64,000 bases of DNA, from positions 2,666,001 to 2,730,000 of the forward strand of contig LR990730.1 of the NCBI GenBank assembly GCA_905142475.1. The letters run 5' to 3'. A model generated the notes under the pieces. It made no database searches, was not told the origin of the DNA, and saw only the letters and a program-made list of their open reading frames with translations. Source of the stretch: Xanthomonas hydrangeae (lineage in GTDB: Bacteria > Pseudomonadota > Gammaproteobacteria > Xanthomonadales > Xanthomonadaceae). Of this stretch, positions 20,403 through 30,181 are shown in pieces. The translations under genes were made by a program, and so were the position numbers. How positions within the stretch are numbered: the stretch's first letter is position 1; every line of letters starts with the position of its first letter.

Positions 20403-21204
20403 GCAGGCTCGGGTCGCGAGGCGTTCTATCTGCACCACTTGCTGTGGCCGGTGGTTGCGTTCGTCGTGGCGTCGTGGCTGTTGATGGGGCAGCCGCATCT
20501 GGATCAGTGGATCGCCGATCGGCTATTCGCCTGGGAAGGACATGCCTGACGCTGGAGCACGATACGCTGTTGCAAGGCATGTTCCATGTCCAGGCACGGC
20601 ACTTGAGCATACTGACCTGGTATGCCACGACCCTGGTATGCATCGTGGCCTGGGTGCCTTGGTCGCCGTGGGCGCGCTACCGGACGCCACTGCTACTGCT
20701 CACGATCTCCACGAGCGTTTCCATCGCTATCGTCGGCTGGATGAAGACCTGGACCAATGTCGACTGTCCCTGGGATCTGCATCGCTACGGCGGAATGAAA
20801 GCGTTCTTCGGTCTGTTCGCTGATCGGCCAGATGCATATGCCGCAGGAAACTGCTTCCCCGCGGGGCATGCAGCGCCGGATACTGCTGGCTGGCACTGTA
20901 TTTCTTCTTCTGGACGGCAGCGCCGCGCTTACGTTGGTTAGGACTCGGCCTGGGGCTTGGATTGTGATTGTTGTATGGCGGCGTTCAACAACTGCGTGGG
21001 GCGCATTTCCTTTCCCACGACCTTTGGACGGCGATGATCTGCTGGTGCACGGCGTTGGCCGTCTTTCGCATGGCCGGCCCTTTCCAGGCTGCACTGCGGC
21101 AACCTGAGCAAAAGCAAGGGCACGCTGACGTCGCCAACGTTCCGCTGCAAGACAATCGGCACGATGTAATCCTGTCGCGCACCGACAAGCACGCGCCATT
21201 TTGA
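20403..21204 (+). pseudogene. PAP2-superfamily membrane phosphatase, multiply broken
   Basis: Pieces in different frames line up as one PAP2 protein. REAFYLHHLLWPVVAF is in one frame to the stop near 20548. TLEHDTLLQGMFHVQARHL and WTNVDCPWDLHRYGG follow in the next. CFPAGHA, then AGYCWLALYFFFWTAAP, is in a third. RGAHFLSHDLWTAMICW comes after an in-frame TGA near 20965. CFPAGHA and RGAHFLSHD correspond to PAP2 catalytic blocks 2 and 3. At least two single-base deletions and one stop are needed. Intact relatives dephosphorylate lipid A or isoprenyl phosphates, fitting the GT83/GT2 and kinase context. Confidence 0.8.
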
Positions 21205-21400
21205 TATCACGCGCAAGCGATCGCATTTAACGCTTGCCCGATTGTTTTCCGACCAAAGTCCGACCACCGCGGAAAGATAATAGGCTAACCCTTTATCGCC
21301 ACCTGTCCGCCATCTTGTACGTTTCTTCTTGAAAATCCGACCAATGCCATTTAAGGATCCCAGGGGTACCCTGCAATGCGGAAGTCGCAAGAGGATTTGG
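21205..21400. promoter_or_regulatory. Upstream region of the second RND operon
   Basis: About 196 bases. AAGAGGA at about 21388-21394 is the ribosome binding site for the outer-membrane factor gene. No clear operator seen. Confidence 0.4.
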
Positions 21401-22747
21401 ATGGAATGTTCGTCGATCGGTCGTACTCGCGGCGTCACCGGCCTGCTGATGATCGGATTGATCGCAGGGTGTACGACCTACACACCGCTGCCGCTGGCAT
21501 CGCATGAAGCGGTGGCGCCATCGACGTTGAGCGAGTTGCGCGCCGCAACCGGATCGCCGCATGCGCTGACGCTTGCAGACCTGCAACGACTGGTATTGGC
21601 CAATAATCCCGACCTGCTGATCGCAAGGTCACGCCGGCAGCTCGCGCATGCGCAGGCCAGGCAGGCCTTCACGCTGCCCAATCCCACGCTCTCCGGCGGC
21701 ATCGGCTACTTGTTGGCCGGCTCCGGCACTTCCACGGCCTGGTCGGCCGATCTGAGCCAGGACGCGCGCGCGTTGATCACGCTGTCGGCCAACCGCGATG
21801 CGGCACAGGCCGATGCCGCATCCGTGGACGCCACGCTGCTGTGGGAAGAGTGGCAGCTGCTGGCCAAGGTGCGCTTGTTGTTTGTCGGAATCGTGCAAGG
21901 CCAGCGGATCGAGCGTCTCCAGCAGGATGCGCTCATGCTGATGGAGATGCGCGCAGATCGGCTCAAGCGTGCGCTGGTGGCAGGGGATGTCGAGAAAAGC
22001 ACCGTCGCACCGTATCTTGCCGCCGCACTGGATGGACATGGCCGGCTGAACGACCAGAGGGTGCAACTGCTGAAGCAGCGTCACGAGCTTGCGGCACTAC
22101 TGGGCGCCTCGGCGGACATCGCTCTGCCACTCGACGACGCAGTGCTTGTTCCCGATTTCAATCTCGCTGTGGCACAGCGGACGATGGAGAATCTTCAGCA
22201 GCGCCGGCCCGATCTGCTGGCGCTGCAATTGGGATACCAGTCGGCCGAGGCGCATCTGCGCGCCGAAGTGTTGTCGCAGTTTCCATTGCTGACGATTGGC
22301 TATAACGCGACGCAAGACAATGGCAGCGTCCGCAATGCCGGGCCGACGCTGTCGCTGGAGCTGCCGCTGTTCAATCACAACCAGGCCAACATCGCCCTCG
22401 CGACGGCAACGCGCCGGCAGCTGCACGATACGTACGCGGTGCGCCTGGATGCCTCCCAGCGCGAAGTGCAGGCCTTGCTCAGCGAGTACGCACTGGGCCA
22501 GACGCAGTTCGTCGATGCCCAGCGTTCGCTCGATGCGGGCGCTGCCGGCGACAGCGGCCTGGAAGAGGCGTTCCACTCTCACGCCGTTGACCTGAGAACC
22601 TATGTCGATCTGCGCGCCGATCGCCTCATGCGCGCGGCGACCGTGGAAATCCTCAGACAAAGGTTACTGGAGCAACAGATCGCCATCGACGCGCTGTTGG
22701 GCACCGGCATGCCGACCATCCTCGCGCTGAAGGCCCAATCGCCATGA
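21401..22747 (+). CDS. Outer-membrane efflux lipoprotein (TolC family)
   Basis: Start 21401 (MECSSIGRTRG) rather than 21329: it has a good ribosome binding site and puts lipobox IAGC at about residue 24. 448 residues. TolC-type repeats: LTLADLQRLVLANNPDLLIARSRRQLAHA, PNPTLSGGIGYLLAG, and RRPDLLALQLGYQSAEAHLRAEVLSQFP. It differs from the non-lipidated factor at 3784. It is first in an operon and overlaps the adaptor by ATGA. Confidence 0.9.
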   Translation: MECSSIGRTRGVTGLLMIGLIAGCTTYTPLPLASHEAVAPSTLSELRAATGSPHALTLADLQRLVLANNPDLLIARSRRQLAHAQARQAFTLPNPTLSGGIGYLLAGSGTSTAWSADLSQDARALITLSANRDAAQADAASVDATLLWEEWQLLAKVRLLFVGIVQGQRIERLQQDALMLMEMRADRLKRALVAGDVEKSTVAPYLAAALDGHGRLNDQRVQLLKQRHELAALLGASADIALPLDDAVLVPDFNLAVAQRTMENLQQRRPDLLALQLGYQSAEAHLRAEVLSQFPLLTIGYNATQDNGSVRNAGPTLSLELPLFNHNQANIALATATRRQLHDTYAVRLDASQREVQALLSEYALGQTQFVDAQRSLDAGAAGDSGLEEAFHSHAVDLRTYVDLRADRLMRAATVEILRQRLLEQQIAIDALLGTGMPTILALKAQSP

Positions 22748-23784
22748 AGCATTCTGCTTTGGTGCTGACGATGACACTTGCCTGCGTGTCGGCGGCCTGT
22801 TCGCGCCAGGCAGGTGAGCACGCCGCGCCCGCACCCAGTGCATTGGTCCAGGTACAACGGGTCCGACAGGGCGCTGTCCCGGAGGTGGTGGTCGGCTACG
22901 GTCAAGCGCAGGGCCAGGCCAGCGGCAGTCTGGCCATGAACGTGATGAGCGATGGCCGCGTGGTCGATTACAATGTCGCGCAGGGCGATCACGTCCATGC
23001 CGGACAGCGGTTGGCACAGTTTTCGCTCTCTCCGCTGGCAATGGCCAGCTACCAACAGGCGCTGGACGCGCTACGCGCGGCGGAGGCGCAACGCGCCCAG
23101 ACCGAACGATTATTCGACGATGCCCTGGCCACGCAGGACCAGCGCGAGCAATCACGCAGGGCGGTTGGCGACGCCCGTAGCGCATTGAAGGCCCTGCGCC
23201 AGCAGCAAGCCGGGCAGGGGACAATCGCATTGACTGCACCGTTTACGGGGACGGTGTCGAGCCTGTCGGCGACCGTCGGCGATGCATTGACAGCGGGAAC
23301 CACGGTGTTGACGCTTGTGTCCGATCGCAGCGTGGTCGCACGCGTCGGTGTCGAGCCGGGCAGGCTGCCCAGACAGGGCGCACCTGCGGTGCTGCATCCG
23401 TTGAACGAGGGCAATCGCGTGTCCGGGCGCGTCGTCCGCATCGGCACAGCGCTCAATGCTGCCTCTCGTTTAATCGATGTCGATGTGCAGCCGGAGACAC
23501 CGTTGCGGTTGGGGACGAGCTACAAGGCCGAACTGAGCGTCGGTAAACTCATTGGCTGGATCGTCCCTCCTGCCGCAGTGCTTACCGACGTGGAGGGCGC
23601 CTGGGTCTTCCAGGTTGCCGACGGCAAGGCCCGCAAGGTGCGGGTTGACGTGCTCGGACAGGTGGGCAACGCCACCGTCGTGCAGGGCAAGCTGGCCGAT
23701 GGCAGCACGGTGGCGGTGGTCGGCGCCAGCCAGCTCGAGGATGGCATGGCCGTGCATTTCGCCGATCGGGCGATGTTCAGGTGA
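22744..23784 (+). CDS. RND periplasmic adaptor lipoprotein
   Basis: 346 residues with lipobox VSAACS, a short helical hairpin (QALDALRAAEAQRAQTERLFDDALATQDQREQSRRA) flanked by a lipoyl domain (LTAPFTGTVSSLSATVGDAL, DGRVVDYNVAQGDHVHAGQRLAQF), and a C-terminal barrel. It links the inner-membrane pump to the outer-membrane duct. The stop overlaps the GTG start of the pump. Confidence 0.9.
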   Translation: MKHSALVLTMTLACVSAACSRQAGEHAAPAPSALVQVQRVRQGAVPEVVVGYGQAQGQASGSLAMNVMSDGRVVDYNVAQGDHVHAGQRLAQFSLSPLAMASYQQALDALRAAEAQRAQTERLFDDALATQDQREQSRRAVGDARSALKALRQQQAGQGTIALTAPFTGTVSSLSATVGDALTAGTTVLTLVSDRSVVARVGVEPGRLPRQGAPAVLHPLNEGNRVSGRVVRIGTALNAASRLIDVDVQPETPLRLGTSYKAELSVGKLIGWIVPPAAVLTDVEGAWVFQVADGKARKVRVDVLGQVGNATVVQGKLADGSTVAVVGASQLEDGMAVHFADRAMFR

Positions 23785-26700
23785 AGCATGACAGTTGGCT
23801 CGCGCGACAGACCGGCAGCCTGCTGGTCGTGGTGCTGGCATTGGCCGTGGCCGGACTGGTGGCCGCATTCTCTTTGCCGGTGGGATTGTTTCCGCAGGCC
23901 GATTTCCCGCGCGTGGTGGTCGATCTCGATGCCGGCTGGCGGACAGCCGACCAGACCGCGTTACTGGTGACAAGACCCATCGAAGAGGCTGTGCGCGCCG
24001 TGCCGGGCGTGGTCGGCATCCGCTCGGAAAGCAGCCGTGGCTCGGCGCAGATCTCGATCGACTTCGGCTGGGGGCGCGACATGACCGCGACCACGCTGCA
24101 GGTGGATTCCGCGATCTCGCGCGTCCTTCCCGGTCTGCCGGCCGGTACGCACTATGACGTGCGTCGCATGGACCCCACTGTCTTTCCGATCCTGTCCTAT
24201 TCGCTGCAAGGCAAGGATGTCTCACCGGTGCTATTGCGGGATGTCGCCCAGCTGCAGATCGTGCCATTGCTGAGCTCCATTCCCGGGCTGGCGCGCACGT
24301 CGGTGCAGGGCGGGCAGACCCGGGAAATACAGGTCGAAGCAGACCCGCAGGTACTGGGCAGTTATGGGCTTGCATTGAGCGACCTGTCCACTGCACTCAG
24401 GAATGCCAACGTGCTGCAGGCGGCGGGACAACTGCAGGACAGCAACAGACTGTACCTGGTGCTGGCTACCCACACGCTCGCTGACATCAAAGCCGTCGGC
24501 GAGGTGGTGATCCGCCGGGATCCGCACGGTTGGCTGCGCCTCAAGGACGTGGCCAGCATCCGCAGCGGCGACGAGCCGCAGTGGGTGAAGGTGGCCGAAG
24601 ACGGAACGCCCGCCATCTTGCTCAACATCTATGCGCAACCTGACGGCAATGCCGTACAGATCGCCAGCGAGGTGCGCGCGCGTCTGGCAAGTGCGCAGCT
24701 GCCGGCGGGTGCGCAGCTGCGCGTATGGTATGACCAGAGCGATCTGGTGCTTGCCTCAGCGGCGAGCGTGCGCGACGCGGTCATCATCGGCCTGTTGCTG
24801 GCATCGGCGGTCGTGCTGTACTTCCTGCGCAGTCTGCGCGTTACCCTGGTGGCGCTACTGGTGGTGCCCGTCATCCTGGCGATCACCGTCTTGCTGCTCA
24901 CGCTGCTGGGGATGAGCTTCAACATCATGACGCTCGGCGGCATCGCCGCGGCGGTCGGCTTGCTCATCGACGATGTGATCGTGATGATCGAACACATCGC
25001 CAGGCGCACGGGCGGTGGCGAAGAGGTCCACGGCCGTGCAGCGACGACCGTCCTGCAGGCCGCGCGCGAGTTCATGGCGCCACTCGCCGGGTCCAGCCTG
25101 GCGACCTTGATCGTATTCGTACCTCTGGCATTTCTCGATGGCGTCACCGGTGCCTTCTCCAAGGCGCTGTCGATCACGATGGGATGCGCGCTGATCGTGT
25201 CCTGGCTGATGAGCGCCTTCATCGTGCCGCCATTGGCCGCCCGCATGATCGACTTCACGCGGTGGCAGGACCCGGGCCTGGACCAGCGGCGTCCATTGGC
25301 CCGGATCCATGCGGCGCTCTACGACGGGATGGCGCACCGGCAATGGCTATTGGCGGTCATGCTGATGCCGTTGCTGGTGCTCGGCATCGTCGCCTACGCC
25401 AACGTATCGACCGGTTTCATGCCCGCAGTCGACGAAAGCGGTTTCGTCATGGACTTCTTCACCAAGCCGGGCACCTCGTTGCAGGAAAGCGAGCGTCAGG
25501 TCGCGCAGATCGAGACCCTGTTGCGGCAGTTGCCCGATGTGGACACCTTTTCGCGCCGGCTCGGCACCGGACTGGGCGGCGACCTTGGTCAGTCCTATCA
25601 CGGCGACTTCTTCGTGCGGCTCAAGGCCGGTCACGCCCGTCCCACCGAAGAGATCATGGCGGCGCTGCGCAGCAGTGTCATTGCCAGCGTGCCCGGCGTG
25701 GACGTGGAGCTGGCGCAGCTGATGGAGGATCTGATCGGCGACCTTACCTCGGTGCCGCAGCCGATCGAACTCAAGCTATATGCATCCGATCCCCGCATGC
25801 TGGACGCACAGGCGGCGAACGTGGCCAGGGCCATCGCATCGATCGACGGGGTAGTGGATATCAAGAGCGGCTCGCAGCTGGCCGGGGATGCTTTGGAGCT
25901 GCAGATTGATGCCGACCGTGTCGCCGACGAAGGCATGACGGTCGCAGACCTGACCCAGGCGGCAACCATCGCCTTGCAGGGGGAGGTCGCAACGCAGCTT
26001 TCACAGCCCAACAAGACTATCGGTGTCCGGGTGTGGATGCCCGACGCCAGAACCGCGTCGCTTTCCTCGCTTGCGCACCTGCAGATCCGCGCGCCGGACG
26101 GGCATCTGTTTCCCGTGAGCCGAGTAGCGAAGATTGTACCCGTGCGTGGTCAACCGCAGATCGGCCGCGACAACCTGGAACCGATGGTCGCGGTGACTGC
26201 ACGCATCGAGGGGCGCGGCCTGGGAGCGGCAGTGCACGATGTGCGGCAACTGATGGCCAAGCCAGGACTGCTGGCTGCCGGCGCGCGTTATGAGCTTGGG
26301 GGTCTCTACCATCAGCAGCAAATCGCTTTCTCCGGACTCATTAAGGTTTTCGCAGCGGCCATCGTTGCCGAATTTCTGTTGCTGATCGTGCTGTATGGCG
26401 AAATCGTCCTGGCAGTGATCGTCATTGCCTGTTCCCTGCTTTCGATCACAGCCGTGTTCATCGCCTTGTGGATCTGCGGCGTCGATCTGAACATCACCTC
26501 GATGATGGGCCTCACCATGGTGATCGGCATCGGGACCGAGATGGCGATCTTCCTGGTGTCCGAATACAAGGCGCTGAGCAAGGAAATGTCGATCTCCCAG
26601 GCGCTCCGTCAGGCAAGCCGTAACCGTTTGCGCCCGATCTCGATGACGACCCTGGCAGCGATCCTCACACTGCTGCCGCTGTCCTTGGCAATTGGGCAGG

Positions 26701-26828
26701 GCGCCGGCATCCAGCAACCGCTCGCGATCAGCATCATTGCCGGCCTGTTGCTGCAGTACCCGCTGGTGCTGCTGGTCATGCCCATGCTCATCAGACGCAC
26801 GCGGCCGGAAACCGAAGCGCTTCGGTGA
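23781..26828 (+). CDS. RND efflux permease of the second operon
   Basis: GTG start at 23781 overlaps the adaptor stop as GTGA. 1015 residues, 12 TM segments. FPQADFPRVVVDLDAGWRTADQT in the first loop and TM4 AAVGLLIDDVIVMIEHIARR place it near CusA/CzcA or the wider RND set rather than AcrB. The second half repeats the fold (GLTMVIGIGTEMAIFLVSEYKAL). Substrate unknown; no regulator is linked except the small Fur-like gene downstream. Confidence 0.92.
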   Translation: MKHDSWLARQTGSLLVVVLALAVAGLVAAFSLPVGLFPQADFPRVVVDLDAGWRTADQTALLVTRPIEEAVRAVPGVVGIRSESSRGSAQISIDFGWGRDMTATTLQVDSAISRVLPGLPAGTHYDVRRMDPTVFPILSYSLQGKDVSPVLLRDVAQLQIVPLLSSIPGLARTSVQGGQTREIQVEADPQVLGSYGLALSDLSTALRNANVLQAAGQLQDSNRLYLVLATHTLADIKAVGEVVIRRDPHGWLRLKDVASIRSGDEPQWVKVAEDGTPAILLNIYAQPDGNAVQIASEVRARLASAQLPAGAQLRVWYDQSDLVLASAASVRDAVIIGLLLASAVVLYFLRSLRVTLVALLVVPVILAITVLLLTLLGMSFNIMTLGGIAAAVGLLIDDVIVMIEHIARRTGGGEEVHGRAATTVLQAAREFMAPLAGSSLATLIVFVPLAFLDGVTGAFSKALSITMGCALIVSWLMSAFIVPPLAARMIDFTRWQDPGLDQRRPLARIHAALYDGMAHRQWLLAVMLMPLLVLGIVAYANVSTGFMPAVDESGFVMDFFTKPGTSLQESERQVAQIETLLRQLPDVDTFSRRLGTGLGGDLGQSYHGDFFVRLKAGHARPTEEIMAALRSSVIASVPGVDVELAQLMEDLIGDLTSVPQPIELKLYASDPRMLDAQAANVARAIASIDGVVDIKSGSQLAGDALELQIDADRVADEGMTVADLTQAATIALQGEVATQLSQPNKTIGVRVWMPDARTASLSSLAHLQIRAPDGHLFPVSRVAKIVPVRGQPQIGRDNLEPMVAVTARIEGRGLGAAVHDVRQLMAKPGLLAAGARYELGGLYHQQQIAFSGLIKVFAAAIVAEFLLLIVLYGEIVLAVIVIACSLLSITAVFIALWICGVDLNITSMMGLTMVIGIGTEMAIFLVSEYKALSKEMSISQALRQASRNRLRPISMTTLAAILTLLPLSLAIGQGAGIQQPLAISIIAGLLLQYPLVLLVMPMLIRRTRPETEALR

Positions 26829-26962
26829 AACGGCATCCTCCACAGACCGCGCGTACGACTCGCGGACTTGATGATTGGGGCAGGATCGCCTGTCAACCAG
26901 TCCATCCGCACGCGCGTTGTCTTGCAACCTTGCACCTTGATCTTCGGAGCTGAAACACTTCC
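26829..26962. other. Intergenic before the Fur-like gene
   Basis: 134 bases between the RND pump and the Fur-like ORF. No clear terminator was seen. No Fur-box match was noted. Confidence 0.4.
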
Positions 26963-27232
26963 ATGGCAAGCAACCAACACGCAGACGATCTCAGGAACGC
27001 TGGCCTGAAAGTCACATCTGCCAGAGTGGCGGCACTACAGAGCGCGCCGGTCGTGTTAGAGGAGTTTGGATATCTGACTCCGAAGCTTCTCATCGACGCA
27101 ACACGTGCCGCCGGATACACGCTTTCGTCGACGACCATCTATCGCCTGCTGCCAAAGTTGATCGACGCAGGCCTGCTTTCTCGTGACGCGTTCGATGCGA
27201 AAACGCAAATCATCGTCCCCGAAGACAAATGA
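26963..27232 (+). CDS. Fur-family winged-helix protein lacking the metal-binding half
   Basis: 89 residues. DDLRNAGLKVTSARVAALQ and STTIYRLLPKLIDAGLLSRDAFDAKTQ align with the DNA-binding domain of Fur/Zur (family form: LRxAGLKVTxxR...TVYRxLxxLxxAGLV). Family members are about 140 residues with a C-terminal dimerisation domain containing HHDH and Cys metal sites; here the protein stops right after the wing. DNA after the stop is AT-rich and shows no remnant of the missing half. It may be a metal-blind DNA-binding protein, or a truncated gene. Confidence 0.75.
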   Translation: MASNQHADDLRNAGLKVTSARVAALQSAPVVLEEFGYLTPKLLIDATRAAGYTLSSTTIYRLLPKLIDAGLLSRDAFDAKTQIIVPEDK

Positions 27233-27566
27233 AGTGATAGATTCAATTCAGCAAGCAATGAAATAAATTTTAGATAGACCAAGGATGTTCGTCCGGGGCA
27301 ACACAGGGTAGCTCTCGACTACAAAGTGGTCTGCTCATTTGAATCCGGAAGATCGCAGGTAACTCCTGTGGACGTTCAGGTTTCCAGAATTCTTGCCGAA
27401 TTCTAAGGTGAGCCTTGTTTGATTGTTCTCGACCTTCGTTCGCAATGAGTGAATCGCCGGAAAGCTGGCTCAGACACTCCCCTCAGGCTTGCCTGGCCTT
27501 GCGCAACGAACTCGTAGATCGCAGGCCGACGTTGAACAGGCTCTTATGCGATAGGATCCGACCAAT
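27233..27566. other. Intergenic, about 330 bases
   Basis: The first 60 bases are AT-rich (around 27236-27290). No gene with a credible ribosome binding site. It likely contains the promoter of the glycosidase gene. Confidence 0.4.
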
Positions 27567-30017
27567 ATGAGCAGCGACCATCCCCGTAATACGCTCACCC
27601 GCCGCCGCTTCGTCACTTCCCTGGCCCTGGCTGCGGCCGCGCCCGGTGCGGCCTGGGGCGGTAAAGGAAGCAGCGCTGGCAAGGCGGAGGTCACCCGAAT
27701 GTTCGCACTTGCCGATCTCCGGTTGGGCGCGGGTGTGTTCGCCGATTCGCATGCGGTCAACCGCCGCTATCTTGCCGCGTTGGACGTCGATCGACTGCTC
27801 GCACCCTATCGAACGGAAGCTGTGCTGCCACCCCGCGCTCCCAAGTACCCCAATTGGGAATCGATGGGCCTGGACGGACATACTGCCGGGCACTACCTCT
27901 CGGCACTTGCCCAGGAGGCGGCGCGCGGCGACGTGGAGTTGCGCGAGCGCATGGATTACATGCTGGCCGAACTGGCCGACTGCCAACACGCGAATGGTGA
28001 CGGGTACTTGGGAGGAGTGCCCGACAGTCGCACGCTGTGGGCCGGCGTGGCTGCGGGCAGGATCGATGTCAACAGCTTTTCGCTCGGTGGTGCCTGGGCG
28101 CCCCTCTACAACCTGCACAAGATGTTCGCTGGTTTGCGTGACGCTTGGCTATATGCAGGCAGCCGCCAGGCCCGCCAATTGCTGATCGGCTTCGCCGACT
28201 GGGCCAACAACCTGGTTGTGGGACTGGATGAAGAGCAGATGCAGCGCATCCTGGTGAGCGAACATGGCGGTATGAATGAAGTGCTGGCCGATGTGTACGC
28301 CATCACCGGCGACCGCCGCCATCTCAACCTAGCCAGACGTTTTTCTCATCGCGCCCTCCTGGACCCACTGCTAAGGCGCGAAGACAAGTTGGATGGCCTG
28401 CACGCAAATACGCAGATTCCAAAAGTCATCGGCTTTGCGCGCATCGGCGAACTGGACAACGATCAAGCCTGGATCGACGCCTCTGTCTTCTTCTGGGACA
28501 CGGTGACCCGACACCGCAGCATCGCGTTCGGCGGCAACAGCGCGCACGAGCATTTCAATGCCGCCCGCGACTTCGGGCCGATGGTAAGCACGCCCGAGGG
28601 GCCTGAAACCTGCAACAGCTACAACATGCTGCGGCTGACCATGCAGTTGCAGCGCCTGGATCCGCAGCCCCGCTATGCCGATTTCTACGAACGCGTACTG
28701 TTCAATCACATCCTGTCCAGCCAGCATCCACAGCATGGCGGCCTGGTCTACTTCACCCCGATCCGCCCGCGGCATTACCGCGTTTACTCGCAACCCCAGG
28801 AATGCTTCTGGTGTTGCGTCGGGACCGGCATCGAAAATCACGGGCGCCATACCGCCTTCATCTACTCTCACGACGCGCGTACGCTGACCGTCAACCTGTA
28901 CATGGCCTCGGAGTTGCAATGGCGGGACCGCAACCTCGTACTACGCCAACACACGCGCTTCCCGGACCAGGCGTCGAGTCAGCTGTCCATGCAACTGCGC
29001 AAGCCGCAACATTTCATGCTGCGGCTACGCCATCCGTACTGGTTGCAGGCGCCACTCGTTGTACGAGTCAACGGCAAACGATGGCCACTGCAGTCCACGG
29101 CTTCCTCCTACGCAGGCATCGAACGCGTCTGGAGGGATGGCGACACCGTGGAGATCGAGTTGCCTATGCATACCCGCGTCGAAGACTTACCCGACGGTTC
29201 GGACCATGTGGCGTTGATGCATGGCCCACTGGTACTTTGCGCGCGTACCGGCACCGAGGACCTGGCAGGACTGATCGCCGACGATGGCCGTGGCAGCCAT
29301 GTGGCGAAAGGAGCGCTGCTGCCGATGGAGCGCGCGCCGATGCTGGTGGGCGATCGCGCCGCCTTGGCCGAAGGCATCCATGCCGTGCCGGGACAGTCGC
29401 TGACCTTCGAAGCCGGTGCGTTGATACGACCCGATGCCTTGCGGCAACTATTACTGGAACCAATGTTCCGCGTGCATGACGCCCGTTATATGGTGTATTG
29501 GCGCACCACTACCCCTGCCGATTATCCTGCTGTGGTCCTCAGGATCGAAGTCGACGAACACCAGCGTCAACTGTTGGCAGAGCGCACGCTTGACCAGGTC
29601 GCTCCCGGCGAACAGCAATCGGAAATCGACCATGGTTATCAAGGCGAAGACAGCGATAGCGGCGTCCACAAGGATCGCCACTGGCGCGACACCGGTGGGT
29701 GGATGTCCTACCGGCTCAAAGCCCCGGACACCACCGATCCGGCCACTCCTGCCGAGTTGCTATTGACTTTCCAGGTTGGCGACTCCAAGCAGAGCACACG
29801 CTTGTTGGTCGACGATCGCGAACTGGCAGTGATCGATCTGCAGGGCGGCGGTGTGGAGACGTTCGTCGATCGCAGCATCCGGTTGCCGCAGGATTTAGTT
29901 GAACGTGCGATCCGTAAAGGCATCATGGTCAAACTCACGGCAGATCCTGGGCGCCGCACCAGCGGATTGTTCGGCCTTCGCCTGCTGCGATCGCTGAAGC
30001 CCATGGCAGAGCGTTGA
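27567..30017 (+). CDS. Tat-exported GH127/GH146-type beta-L-arabinofuranosidase (DUF1680)
   Basis: 816 residues. A Tat signal (TRRRFVTSLALAAAAPGAAWG) leads into an (alpha/alpha)6 barrel. PETCNSYNMLRLT supplies the conserved Glu and first Cys. ECFWCCVGTGIENHG supplies the Cys-Cys pair that, in characterised GH127 enzymes, forms the Zn-thiolate site with the nucleophilic cysteine. The C-terminal beta domains follow. The family releases beta-L-arabinofuranose from plant glycoproteins or polysaccharides, in keeping with a plant pathogen. Monocistronic as far as can be seen. Confidence 0.92.
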   Translation: MSSDHPRNTLTRRRFVTSLALAAAAPGAAWGGKGSSAGKAEVTRMFALADLRLGAGVFADSHAVNRRYLAALDVDRLLAPYRTEAVLPPRAPKYPNWESMGLDGHTAGHYLSALAQEAARGDVELRERMDYMLAELADCQHANGDGYLGGVPDSRTLWAGVAAGRIDVNSFSLGGAWAPLYNLHKMFAGLRDAWLYAGSRQARQLLIGFADWANNLVVGLDEEQMQRILVSEHGGMNEVLADVYAITGDRRHLNLARRFSHRALLDPLLRREDKLDGLHANTQIPKVIGFARIGELDNDQAWIDASVFFWDTVTRHRSIAFGGNSAHEHFNAARDFGPMVSTPEGPETCNSYNMLRLTMQLQRLDPQPRYADFYERVLFNHILSSQHPQHGGLVYFTPIRPRHYRVYSQPQECFWCCVGTGIENHGRHTAFIYSHDARTLTVNLYMASELQWRDRNLVLRQHTRFPDQASSQLSMQLRKPQHFMLRLRHPYWLQAPLVVRVNGKRWPLQSTASSYAGIERVWRDGDTVEIELPMHTRVEDLPDGSDHVALMHGPLVLCARTGTEDLAGLIADDGRGSHVAKGALLPMERAPMLVGDRAALAEGIHAVPGQSLTFEAGALIRPDALRQLLLEPMFRVHDARYMVYWRTTTPADYPAVVLRIEVDEHQRQLLAERTLDQVAPGEQQSEIDHGYQGEDSDSGVHKDRHWRDTGGWMSYRLKAPDTTDPATPAELLLTFQVGDSKQSTRLLVDDRELAVIDLQGGGVETFVDRSIRLPQDLVERAIRKGIMVKLTADPGRRTSGLFGLRLLRSLKPMAER

Positions 30018-30181
30018 ACGTCTTGTTGCTCGGCAGCGAATTTCCGAGCACTGTACTGGGTAGTCGAGTGAGTTGAGTAACGATAAACGGCAAGGTCTTC
30101 GGTACTACCACCTCACCGTGCGGTTGACGAACAAAGCTTTGGACGGCAGTGACTGCAACTTGGGACACAGCTCTCCGAGCG
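30018..30181. other. Intergenic between convergent genes
   Basis: 164 bases; no hairpin-plus-T-run was recognised. Confidence 0.4.
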
